Assembly: GCF_016650695.1 (NCBI RefSeq)
Contig: NZ_JAEKFH010000009.1
Location: 218,396 to 282,395, forward strand
DNA: 64,000 bases
Origin: Pseudomonas sp. TH41
GTDB lineage: Bacteria > Pseudomonadota > Gammaproteobacteria > Pseudomonadales > Pseudomonadaceae
Reading direction: 5' to 3'
Below, one piece after another: positions 53,902 through 62,119 of this stretch. The position numbers were made by a program, and so were the translations under genes. Numbering within the stretch: position 1 is the stretch's first letter; each line of letters starts with the position of its first letter. The notes beneath the pieces were generated by a model that did no database searches, had not been told where the DNA came from, and worked only from the letters and a program-made list of their open reading frames with translations.

Positions 53902-54165
53902 GCTGGGCAACGCCGAGTGACGCCCCTTTAGGGGCAGGTAGTTCTTATGAGGACTCACGGCCCCTGTCCCGATGAACTGGCCGAACCTGATGCAATCCTA
54001 AAGGCCGTGAAACATTTTGCAAAGACTCTTCGGCTGGGGCATCTACCAGTGATCTTGAGTCAGTCTTCGCCCCCCCACCAAGGGGGGGGAAGGAGTTTTC
54101 AGCCTCGATAAAGTCAAGACACAACAGTACGTTCCATCACTCAGCGCTTTCGAGCAGGTGAACCG
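53902..54165. other. Intergenic region upstream of the AraC gene
   Basis: 264 bp. A GC-rich hairpin CCCCCCC-ACCA-AGGGGGGG (about 54069-54088) is the only clear feature. No convincing gene. Confidence 0.5.
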
Positions 54166-54342
54166 ATGAAAATAATAATAACGCTGTGTGTCATTGCATC
54201 ATTCACCGCAATGGTGGCTGCCGTCACCACACGATTTGACGACGTCTCGCTGGAGTCGCTACGCCAGACCCGGAATGAATGCCAGGCGGTGAATCCCTAC
54301 GCCTGCCTCAAGCCATCGGTGAATTTCGCCTCACTGCATTGA
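54166..54342 (+). CDS. Possible small exported protein (58 residues)
   Basis: An ATG at 54166 opens a 58-codon frame ending TGA 54342. The product starts with a hydrophobic signal-like segment (MKIIITLCVIASFTAMVAAV) followed by a polar tail with three cysteines overall, two of them in the mature part (NECQAV and YACLKP). No family is recognised. The ribosome site is only CAGGTG. It may be genuine or a remnant in this scar zone. Confidence 0.4.
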   Translation: MKIIITLCVIASFTAMVAAVTTRFDDVSLESLRQTRNECQAVNPYACLKPSVNFASLH

Positions 54343-54373
54343 TCGTGCGCTTTGAGTCGCATTCCAAGTCATC

Positions 54374-54781
54374 GTGCACCCGATAAATGAGGTAGTCCGT
54401 GAATCACCGATCCTTTTGGCTGGGAACGCACCGGACGCGGAGCCATTGAAAAAAGATGGTTCCTACCCGTCCGGGCACAGCGCCGTCGGCTGGGCATGTG
54501 CACTGATACTGTCCGAGATAGCACCTGAGCGTACTGATGCCCTTCTGGCACGTGGTTTTGCCTATGGACAAAGCCGGGTGATTTGCAATGTGCACTGGCA
54601 GAGCGACGTCGATGCAGGGCGCATCATCGGCGCGGCCGCAGTCGCTCGTTTACACGCTGATCCTGTCTTTCGCTCCGACCTGGAGATCGCCAGGTTGGAA
54701 TTCGCTGCGGTACGCGCAAAAGGTCTGAAACCGCAACGTGACTGCCAGGCGGAGGCGCAATCGTTCGCCATTCGACCCTAG
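54374..54781 (+). pseudogene. Class A acid phosphatase (PhoN-like), 5'-truncated
   Basis: 135 codons remain. They carry the C-terminal PAP2 motifs of class A acid phosphatases: KKDGSYPSGHSAVGWACAL (central PSGH) and SRVICNVHWQSDVDAGRI (SRXXXXXHXXXD). The first conserved motif (KXXXXXXRP) and about 110 N-terminal residues including the signal peptide are missing; upstream codons run into a stop at 54353. Full members are about 230-250 residues. The first visible residues (VRESPILLAG) occupy the place of the RP motif but do not conserve it. The remnant is almost certainly inactive. Confidence 0.8.
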
Positions 54782-54870
54782 TGCCCGTTGCTTTGACCGT
54801 ACCGACAGGTCATGACGCGACCTGAATCCAGACCATTTCCGGCTATCCCTTTGCAACAGGAGACATTCAT

Positions 54871-55410
54871 ATGAGCAACGCAACATTGGCTATGCGCAGT
54901 GACGAAGCAACCGTCACGCCCGCTGAATTGGGCTGGACATTCATCCGCTGGGGTCTTGGCCTGTTCATCACCGGATTTGCAGTCGGTTTCATTCCGATCC
55001 TGCACTACATGGTCGGCGCCCAGCAGGGAGATGTTGGCCCAGTGTTCCTGAAGAACGTCACGCTGTGGTGGGGCTGCCCTGCCGTCCTGGCCGAGATGAC
55101 GCTCAAAACCGGCAGCCTTGGTATGCTTGCTATTGGGTTGTGCTATCTGGCCACGATCCGCCAAGGCGCGGCGCACAGCGTTTCCGGCCTTGAACGCATC
55201 GCGGCCAAACTTTGCGCATACGGCCTGATCGCCGAACTCGTGGCTGCCGGCGTGGGTTTTTACGTCGGCAACAAGATCTGGCCAAACTTCTATTTCGAAC
55301 CCGTGCAGGTCGGAAAGAACCTGTGGCTCGCCGCGCAGGGACTCAGCATCCTCGTCTATTTCGTCGGCATTTGTTATGCGGTCGCCGGTGTCCGCAGAGC
55401 GGCGGCGTAA
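54871..55410 (+). CDS. Four-helix membrane protein, unrecognised family
   Basis: 179 residues from ATG 54871 with AGGAGAC upstream. Four membrane segments (about 25-48, 66-92, 111-131, 150-172). The loops hold ILHYMVGAQQGDVGPVFLKN and NKIWPNFYFEPVQVGKNLW. No family motif is recognised and no partner gene is evident, although a 40-codon open frame follows five bases later. Function unknown. Confidence 0.65.
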   Translation: MSNATLAMRSDEATVTPAELGWTFIRWGLGLFITGFAVGFIPILHYMVGAQQGDVGPVFLKNVTLWWGCPAVLAEMTLKTGSLGMLAIGLCYLATIRQGAAHSVSGLERIAAKLCAYGLIAELVAAGVGFYVGNKIWPNFYFEPVQVGKNLWLAAQGLSILVYFVGICYAVAGVRRAAA

Positions 55411-55415
55411 CGGTG

Positions 55416-55538
55416 ATGACAAACTTTCTCGTGAGGTGGTTCCGGCAAAGCGGACGTTGGCAGGCCGCTGCCTGGGTCTGCGGCATCATAGCCTCGGCAT
55501 ACTGGGTCTATTCAGGCATGCCGATGATTTGCCATTGA
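55416..55538 (+). CDS. Possible 40-residue membrane peptide
   Basis: An ATG at 55416, six bases after the preceding stop, opens a 40-codon frame with a hydrophobic middle (AAAWVCGIIASAYWVYSGM). No clear ribosome site is present. Its proximity to the membrane gene is the only support. Confidence 0.3.
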   Translation: MTNFLVRWFRQSGRWQAAAWVCGIIASAYWVYSGMPMICH

Positions 55539-55900
55539 GTGCGTGAATCGCTCTTGATTTTTTGGGCTCATCGGGGGACTTCTTCGGGCTGATTTTAGCG
55601 ATCACAAATGTCAGCAATGGGGTCGAAATCGGCCCCTTGCGAATGGCAGAAGTCGGCCAGCAGCGCTCACTCGAAAGTGAAAAAATCATAAGAAACCAGC
55701 ATAACTGCAGCCCTGCGGCTGTACTTGTCGCGTTAGCACAGATCAAGATCCCCAATGAGACTTTAAGCAGCGATCTAGGGGGTAATCTATGCTGAAGCAG
55801 CTTCACCTGCTTTTAGCGACTTCCGGCCAAACACCCGGCAGCGTTTTTCGACTTTTAGTATGCGGCTAGACGTCCAGTCGTCTTTACATCGGAGTTTCAT
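55539..55900. other. Intergenic stretch without recognised genes
   Basis: 362 bp before the frameshifted membrane gene. It has no convincing open frame on either strand and no REP pair. A GGAG ribosome site for the next gene is present at 55891-55894. The stretch looks like decayed sequence. Confidence 0.5.
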
Positions 55901-56613
55901 ATGTTCCAGCAAGGGGAAAAACCAGCTGGCTCGCAGATCGAACTGTCTGCCCTATTGATTGCCGCGCTTACTGGGTTGCTGTATTTATCCGGCGATGCAG
56001 CGCATCGGGGGTATCTTGGATACTTTGGTCTGGCAAATGAATTGTTTCCGCTGAGTGTCGCTGAAACACTATCCAGAGGACTTGAGCCATTTACACTTGA
56101 CTACCTCATACCAGCATCCTTTTATCTAATCATCGTTGCCAGCGCCTTGTTTACCGCCACGGTCTTCTTGGCTCCAAACATTTTGCGTCGGCTAAGCGGA
56201 AAAATCTCAAGACTGAGTAAGCCACTGCTGCCAAAGAAACCAGATCACCAGCAATCGAGAACGAAAGTAAAGTGGATTGCGCTGGGTAAGTCGCTCTTAA
56301 TAATTGTCGTGATCTTTGTCTTTGGCTACTGTTATTAATTACAATAATTTCAATCTCTTACTCATATGGAAGAGATAGAGCTGTGAATTTTTATAATGTT
56401 TGTGGCCCGAGAAACTGGGAGACGTATACGTTTGGTCAATCAATTGAGTGGGTTATCCTAGATCTTAAGACAGCGAACACGTCAACAACAAAGCTCGACG
56501 GGTGCATTATCCAGTCCGGCGAGAGATATTTAGCAATTCTCAGCAAAAACGGGCCTGTTGCACTACCCCATGATTCGATTGCTACCATCACGTTTACGAA
56601 AAATAAAGAGTGA
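55901..56613 (+). pseudogene. AT-rich membrane protein split by an apparent frameshift
   Basis: Frame 1 (55901-56338) encodes 145 residues with signal-anchor and helices (LIAALTGLLYLSGDAAHRGYLGYFGLANELFPLSVAETLS), then stops after FVFGYCY. In the neighbouring frame the hydrophobic run continues (LLLLITIISISYSYGRD) into the 76-residue open frame at 56383 (NFYNVCGPRNWETYTFGQS...). Joined, they give one membrane protein of about 220 residues. A one-base change near 56320-56336 would explain it. Base composition is markedly more AT-rich than the neighbours, suggesting acquisition. No family is recognised; both halves could also be separate genes. Confidence 0.55.
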
Positions 56614-56848
56614 ATACTAAACCGCGTAAATATGTGGGACGTCAATGTCAGACTTGGATCGAAAGCGGCCCTCCAGGACAGGCAGCGATCGGCCCAGAGT
56701 GTGTAAAAACGCTAGATCCCGTTTCGACTTCAAGGCTGAGTGGCTGTCCGGCTTCGTAGCCTGATCAAGGCACGATGTCCCTTCCTGATGAGCTAAACCG
56801 CCCCAGCAACGCGCCAGATCATCGGGACACGTAAAAACAGGCCGGTGT

Positions 56849-57070
56849 TTAGGCCGTTAGCGCCTTCATCAAGTGATGGGTACCGATGATTTTCATGACC
56901 CGTTTCAAGTTGTAGGCGAGCACATTCAAGCTCATCTCCGTACTCACCCCGGCCAACTTTCGCGTCAGGAAGTGCGTCGCCCCCATCCATTGTTTGAGCG
57001 TCCCGAAGGGATGCTCAACAGTCCGTTTTCGGACTCGCATCCTCTCTGGTGCTTTGCTCAGCCGCCGCAA
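56849..57070 (-). pseudogene. IS1182-family transposase, C-terminal remnant
   Basis: 73 codons encode the end of an IS1182-type transposase: RKRTVEHPFGTLKQWMGATHFLTRKLAGVSTEMSLNVLAYNLKRVMKI. The N-terminal catalytic part is missing; upstream sequence on the minus strand runs into a terminator. A GTGTAAAAACG end-like string at 56699-56709 may mark the other end of the remnant. Confidence 0.85.
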
Positions 57071-57073
57071 ACC

Positions 57074-57110
57074 AAAAGCCCTGCAGCGTATTGCGTGCCG
57101 GGCTTTTTTT
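57074..57110. terminator. Bidirectional terminator
   Basis: AAAAGCCC and GGGCTTTT arms with T and A runs, nine bases after the RND stop. It ends the second module's transcript on the minus strand. Confidence 0.8.
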
Positions 57111-57118
57111 GCTGCATT

Positions 57119-59554
57119 TCAGGGTGCGCGTCGGAGCAAGAAATGCGATAGCGCAGGAATTAATACTAACGCCCCGATCATATTCCAGATGAACATGAAC
57201 GTTAGCAGGATGCCCATGTCCGCCTGGAATTTGATCGGCGACCAGGCCCAGGTAATGACACCTGCCGCCAGGGTGATGCCGACCAGCGCCACCACTTTGC
57301 CGGTGAACGCGACGGAGTTTTTGTAGGCTTCGGTCAACGACAGACCGGCACGTTGTTGCGCCAGTTGGACGCTGAGCAGGTACAGCGCGTAGTCAACACC
57401 GATGCCGACACCCAGTGCGATGACTGGCAAGGTCGCGACCTTGACGCCCATGCCCAGCCAGACCATCAGCGCTTCGCAGAGAATCGACGTCAGCATCAAT
57501 GGAACGACCGCCACCACCACCGCGCGCCAGCTGCGGAAGGTGATGAAACACAACACGATCACCGCGCCGTACACGTAGAACAGCATGGTGCGGTTGGCGT
57601 CGCGCACAACAATGTTGGTCGCCGCTTCGATCCCGGCGCTGCCGGCAGCGAGCATGAACTGGCGATCGCCATTGCTATGCTCCCGGGCGAACTGATCGGC
57701 AATCTTCACCACATGATCGAGGGTTTCGGCCTTGTGATCCGAGAGATAAGCGATCACCGGCATCATTGAGCAGTCGTTGTTGAACAATTCGGGGTTGTTC
57801 ACCGAGGCCTGCTGCGCACCGTAGTTCAGTACGTTCTGGTTCCGGGCGATGGTCAGCCACTTCGGGTTGCCCTCGTAGGAACCGGCGGTAATCTGCCTCA
57901 CGGCATTGACCAGCGACACAGTGGTTTGCACACCGGGTTGCTGCTGTAACAACCATCCCAGGCGGTCTGCCTCCACCAGGGTTTCGTACTTCAGGCAGCC
58001 TTCGCTGGGCGTTTTGACCATGACCGCAAACTGGTCGCTGGACAGCGAGTAGTTCGCCGTGATGTAGGCGTTGTCGCGGTTGTAACGCGAGTCGGCGCGC
58101 AACTCGGGTGCGCCAGGGTCCAGATCGCCAATCTTCAAATGCGTGCTGACCATGAAGCCACCTACCGCCAGCAGCCCGGCCACCACCACCGCCACCGTTG
58201 CCCAGCGACGCTCGGTAAAGCGGTCAAGCAGACTCCACAGACTGCCCAGCCCTTTGCCCTTCAGCTCTTTGCTTTCCTGACGCAAACTGCGCGCCGCCGC
58301 TTTCGGGCTGACGCCGCAGTAGGACAACAACACCGGCAACAGCACCAGGTTGGTGAAGATCAGCACTGCCACGCCGATACTCGCGGTGACCGCCAGGTCC
58401 TGAATCACCGGAATATCGATCAGCATCAGCACGGCGAAGCCCACGGCATCGGCCAGCAGCGCGGTGAGCCCGGCGAGGAACAGACGGCGAAAGGTGTAGC
58501 GCGCAGCGATCAGCTGATGGGTGCCGCGTCCGACGTCCTGCATGATCCCGTTCATCTTCTGCGCGCCGTGGGATACGCCGATGGCGAACACCAGGAATGG
58601 CACCAGAATCGAAAATGGGTCGAGCGCGTAACCGAACAAAGTGATCAGCCCGAGTTGCCAGACCACGGCCACCACCGAGCACAGAATCACCAACGCGGTA
58701 CTGCGCACGCAGCGGGTGAACAAGTAGATGATGGCAGTGGCGATCAGCGCGGCGGCGCCGAAGTACAGCATGATCAGCAGCAGGCCATCGATCAGGTCGC
58801 CCACCAGTTTGGCGAAACCGATCACACGAATCTTGATCGGGCCTTTGCCCTCTTCACCGGCCTTGTGCGTTGCGTTGCTGTCGGCGAACTCGAACTTGTT
58901 GCGTAGTTGTTCTTCAAGCATGCGCGAGAATTGGTGATAGTCGATGGCGGCGCCGGTAACGGGATCCTTCTCCAGCAACGGCACTACGATCATGCTCGAC
59001 TTGAAGTTGTTGCCGACCAGACTGCCGATAATCCCGGAACGCGCGATGTTCAAGCGCAATTGCTCGACGCCACTGGCCGAGCCGTCGTAGGAGTCCGGCA
59101 TGACCGGGCCACCACGAAAGCCCTCCTCCGTGACCTCCGTCCAGCGCACGGCGGGCGTCCACAATGACTTCATCCAGGCCCGGTCCACGCCCGGGGTCAG
59201 GAATAAGGCATCGTTGACCTGCTTGAGCACGTCCAGGTACTTCGGGTCGTAGATGTCGCCATCAGCGTTTTCCACCACCACCCGCACCGTGTTGCCCAGA
59301 CCGCGCAAGGACTGGCGATTTTCCAGGTAGTTTTTGATGTACGGCTGACTCTGCGGAATCATCTTTTCGAAGCTGGCATTGAGCGTCAGCCGCGTGGCCG
59401 CGAAATAGCTCAGCAACACGGTGACGACCAGGCAAGTCAGCACCACCAGCAGACGGTTATTGAAAATCAGGCGTTCAAGCAAATTGCCGGAGCGTGCATC
59501 GAAGCCCTTGAGCTCTCGGATCACCGGCATCGTATCGAGGTTGTAATTACCCAT
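57119..59554 (-). CDS. RND/MMPL-family transporter, module 2
   Basis: 811 residues, same two-fold layout as the module 1 transporter: helix 1 (LLVVLTCLVVTVLLSYFAA), first large loop, helices with GYALDPFSILVPFLVFAIGVSHG, second loop with DLDPGAPELRADSRYNRDN, and VIALGVGIGVDYALYLL with the relay Asp. The DPGAPELRADSRYN block is shared with the first copy (VLPGAPELRSDSRYN). Sequences are clearly homologous yet diverged over most of their length. It is the last gene of the second module. Transport direction and substrate are unknown. Confidence 0.87.
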   Translation of the reverse strand: MGNYNLDTMPVIRELKGFDARSGNLLERLIFNNRLLVVLTCLVVTVLLSYFAATRLTLNASFEKMIPQSQPYIKNYLENRQSLRGLGNTVRVVVENADGDIYDPKYLDVLKQVNDALFLTPGVDRAWMKSLWTPAVRWTEVTEEGFRGGPVMPDSYDGSASGVEQLRLNIARSGIIGSLVGNNFKSSMIVVPLLEKDPVTGAAIDYHQFSRMLEEQLRNKFEFADSNATHKAGEEGKGPIKIRVIGFAKLVGDLIDGLLLIMLYFGAAALIATAIIYLFTRCVRSTALVILCSVVAVVWQLGLITLFGYALDPFSILVPFLVFAIGVSHGAQKMNGIMQDVGRGTHQLIAARYTFRRLFLAGLTALLADAVGFAVLMLIDIPVIQDLAVTASIGVAVLIFTNLVLLPVLLSYCGVSPKAAARSLRQESKELKGKGLGSLWSLLDRFTERRWATVAVVVAGLLAVGGFMVSTHLKIGDLDPGAPELRADSRYNRDNAYITANYSLSSDQFAVMVKTPSEGCLKYETLVEADRLGWLLQQQPGVQTTVSLVNAVRQITAGSYEGNPKWLTIARNQNVLNYGAQQASVNNPELFNNDCSMMPVIAYLSDHKAETLDHVVKIADQFAREHSNGDRQFMLAAGSAGIEAATNIVVRDANRTMLFYVYGAVIVLCFITFRSWRAVVVAVVPLMLTSILCEALMVWLGMGVKVATLPVIALGVGIGVDYALYLLSVQLAQQRAGLSLTEAYKNSVAFTGKVVALVGITLAAGVITWAWSPIKFQADMGILLTFMFIWNMIGALVLIPALSHFLLRRAP

Positions 59555-59590
59555 GACGTGGCTCGTCTCTTTTTATTGTGTGAAGTGGGC

Positions 59591-60648
59591 TCATTGGTAG
59601 GGCAACTGGCGCAAGCCCTGAGCGCCTGCGACCACCACCGAGCCAGACCCGGTTGCCTGCACCGCAGCAGCAGGCCCCAGGCGTTGTTGTGGCGTTTGCG
59701 TGAAGGTCACGCCGTCATCAGAACTGACCAGCACTTGCCCCGCCTGGCTGACCAGGATGATTCGTCCATCTTCCGTGACCGTACTCGCGGTGATGCTTGA
59801 GGACACACTCAATTCAACTTTGTCCCAGTTCGCTCCTTGGTCAGCACTGCGGTAAACATTGCCCCGCAGACCAAAAACAAGCACGACGCCCGGTTTGCCG
59901 GTGATGCCAAAATAGCTACCGCTGTAAGGCGTGGGAACGTTGACGAAGCGTTGCGTTACCGGGTCCAGTTTCAGCACCAGGCCTTGTTCGCCGACGATGA
60001 ACAGGTCATCACCGATTGCATGCATCCCATAGAAGTTCAGGGCGCCCGGGTTATCGGTGCGCTCCATCAGCGGAGCCCAGGTCTGCCCGCCATCTTCGGT
60101 GCGAAAAATCAGGTTGAACGCGCCGACGACGTAGCCAGTTTTGTCATCAGAGAACCACACGTCCAGAAAGGGTTTGTCCGCCCCTTCGTCGATCATTCGC
60201 TGGGCTTCGGCTAATAACGCATCATCCGGCACCGCTTGCCGCTGATAGTGTTCGAGCATGATCTGCCCTACCTGACGTCCATCGAGCTGGCGTTTCCAGG
60301 TTTCACCGTTGTCGTCGCTGTGCAACACAATGCCGTCGTGCCCGACCGCCCAGCCCTGGGTCGGGCTCGGAAACTGCACCGCCACCAGATCGGAGCTCAC
60401 CGGCACTTCAGCCTGATGCCAATGAACGCCGTTATCATCGGAATAAAAATGTGGCCGCGCTGGCCCACAGCAATCACTCGCTTACCCGCACGGGCCACCC
60501 CGGTGAACGTTCCATTAACGGCTTTTTCACTCTGAATCGCCGGGCTCGACAGCGGGTCGACAAAATCCGCGGCGACCACGGCTCTGGTAAATGGCACGGC
60601 CAATGCCACGGCTAGCGCAGTGAGCGTTATCCATCTAAATGCATTCAT
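59591..60648 (-). pseudogene. YCF48/BNR-repeat exported protein, module 2, frameshifted
   Basis: Begins at ATG 60648 with signal peptide MNAFRWITLTALAVALAV and runs to ...GKRVIAVGQRGHIF; the frame then enters a wrong reading and stops near 60397. The correct continuation, YSDDNGVHWHQAEVPVSSD, begins in the other frame at the A5 run (plus strand 60445-60449) and continues through normal BNR repeats to 59591. Adding one base to that run restores an uninterrupted protein of about 352 residues that matches the module 1 YCF48 protein. It may be a true one-base loss or a sequencing error in a homopolymer. Confidence 0.82.
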
Positions 60649-60725
60649 GAGGTTCACTCGGAAAAAAGCCGCCAAACAGTGCGAGGACACACTGCCGGCG
60701 ACAAAAAAATACCCGCGTTTATGGC

Positions 60726-62087
60726 TTAGCGAATACCCGTACCGGCCAGTGATTCAGGTGCCCACTGCGCTTTCGAAAGCGGATCGATGTACTTGATGCC
60801 GCCATACGGGCCGTAGATGCCGGTGATGTTGTAGCTGCCGGAGACAAAGTCATAAATCATGTGGTTGTCGGAGTTCGGCGCCTGCACGTCATAGCTGTAA
60901 GCGAGGTGTGCGAAGGAGCCGCGGTACAGCTTGCCGCTGGCGTCATATTCATCCGAAGCCAGGGCGATCCAGCTGTCTTCGTCGAGGTAGAAGGTGCGCT
61001 TGCTGTAGATGTGGCGTTTGCCCGGTTTCAGCGTGGCCTCGACGACCCACACGCGGTGCAGCTCCCAACGCACCAAATCGGGATTGACGTGGTGCGCCGT
61101 GGTGATGTCCGCCGCTTCCTTGTGATAGTTCAGCTTGTAGGTGTTGTAAGGAATGATCATTTCCTTCTTGCCGACGAGTTTGAAGTCGTAACGGTCCATG
61201 GCGCCGTTGAATACCCAGGCATCGTCATAGGTCGAGGCACCGGCCGAGCCGGGGTTTGGCGTGTCGTAAGCGATGTCCGGCGCGAGTTTGATCCGGCGCT
61301 GACCTGGCAGGTATTGCCAGCCACGACGCTCCATTTTCAGAGGGTTGACCGCATCCTGCACCAGGATGGCTTCGCCTGCGCGGCGGGCCGGGGCCTGGTA
61401 ATAGAGTTTGGTCTTGAAGAACAGATCGCTCTCTTTCGCCGGCTCTGTACGCTTGGGATCGTAGAGCGGGTATTCGAGATACGCATTACCGGTGGTGGCC
61501 AGAATCGCCGTGCCGGCACCGTCGACGTTCCAGGAGTCGTATTTGAAATTGGTGGCGTAGCCCTGATAACGCAGCAGGTGGTTCCACATGGCCTCGTAGC
61601 CATCTTTCGGGATCGGGAACGGCACGCCCGGCAACGCGTTTTCAAGCGCTACACCACCCTCGAGGGTTTTGGTGCCGACTGCGTTTTTCGCGGTGTTATC
61701 CAGCAGGCGCTGAGGCAGCGCAACGCTGCGATGGGTCGGAAACACATCGACCCGGAACGTCGGATAACGCTTGAGCAATTCCTGCGTGCTCGCGGTCAGT
61801 TTGTCGGCGAATTGACCGACGTTTTTGCCGTCGATGACCGCACGCGGCTTGTCGGCCTCGAAAGGGTCTGGACGAAAAGAGCTGCCCGACTGGTAACTGG
61901 CTGGCGGCGTGGTGATGCCGCCGGTATAGGCCGGAATGGTGTTGTCGGCATTGCCGGCCTTTTCAGCGCCGACGGCTGTCAGGCTGCTGCCGAGTTTTGC
62001 CGCTTCTCCCGGAGAGACGGCTGCGTGTGCCGCGCCGGCGATGGCAACGGTCAAGGCAGTGAACAAAAGCGTGTTGACGAACTTCAT
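60726..62087 (-). CDS. DUF1329 protein, module 2
   Basis: 453 residues with signal peptide MKFVNTLLFTALTVAIAGAAHA. DUF1329 marks: LGSSLTAVGAEKAGNADNTIPAYTGG (about 33-58), PTFRVDVFPTHRS, and the C-terminal LASDEYDASGKLYRG. Same type as the module 1 protein: start region, PTHRS and DEYDA/DMYDA blocks agree. It is likely a LolA/B-like lipid carrier. It lies 33 bp after DUF1302 and 78 bp before the YCF48 gene. Confidence 0.87.
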   Translation of the reverse strand: MKFVNTLLFTALTVAIAGAAHAAVSPGEAAKLGSSLTAVGAEKAGNADNTIPAYTGGITTPPASYQSGSSFRPDPFEADKPRAVIDGKNVGQFADKLTASTQELLKRYPTFRVDVFPTHRSVALPQRLLDNTAKNAVGTKTLEGGVALENALPGVPFPIPKDGYEAMWNHLLRYQGYATNFKYDSWNVDGAGTAILATTGNAYLEYPLYDPKRTEPAKESDLFFKTKLYYQAPARRAGEAILVQDAVNPLKMERRGWQYLPGQRRIKLAPDIAYDTPNPGSAGASTYDDAWVFNGAMDRYDFKLVGKKEMIIPYNTYKLNYHKEAADITTAHHVNPDLVRWELHRVWVVEATLKPGKRHIYSKRTFYLDEDSWIALASDEYDASGKLYRGSFAHLAYSYDVQAPNSDNHMIYDFVSGSYNITGIYGPYGGIKYIDPLSKAQWAPESLAGTGIR

Positions 62088-62119
62088 GAGTGACTCCTGC
62101 TATCAAGCAAAGACTTCGA

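Noticed and set aside
55486..55806. 106-codon minus-strand open frame
   Set aside because: No ribosome site, no family and a biased composition; the region appears decayed.
60440..60455. Programmed frameshifting in the YCF48 gene
   Set aside because: An A5 run alone is a weak slippage site and no downstream structure or conserved signal was seen; a one-base loss or sequencing error is simpler.
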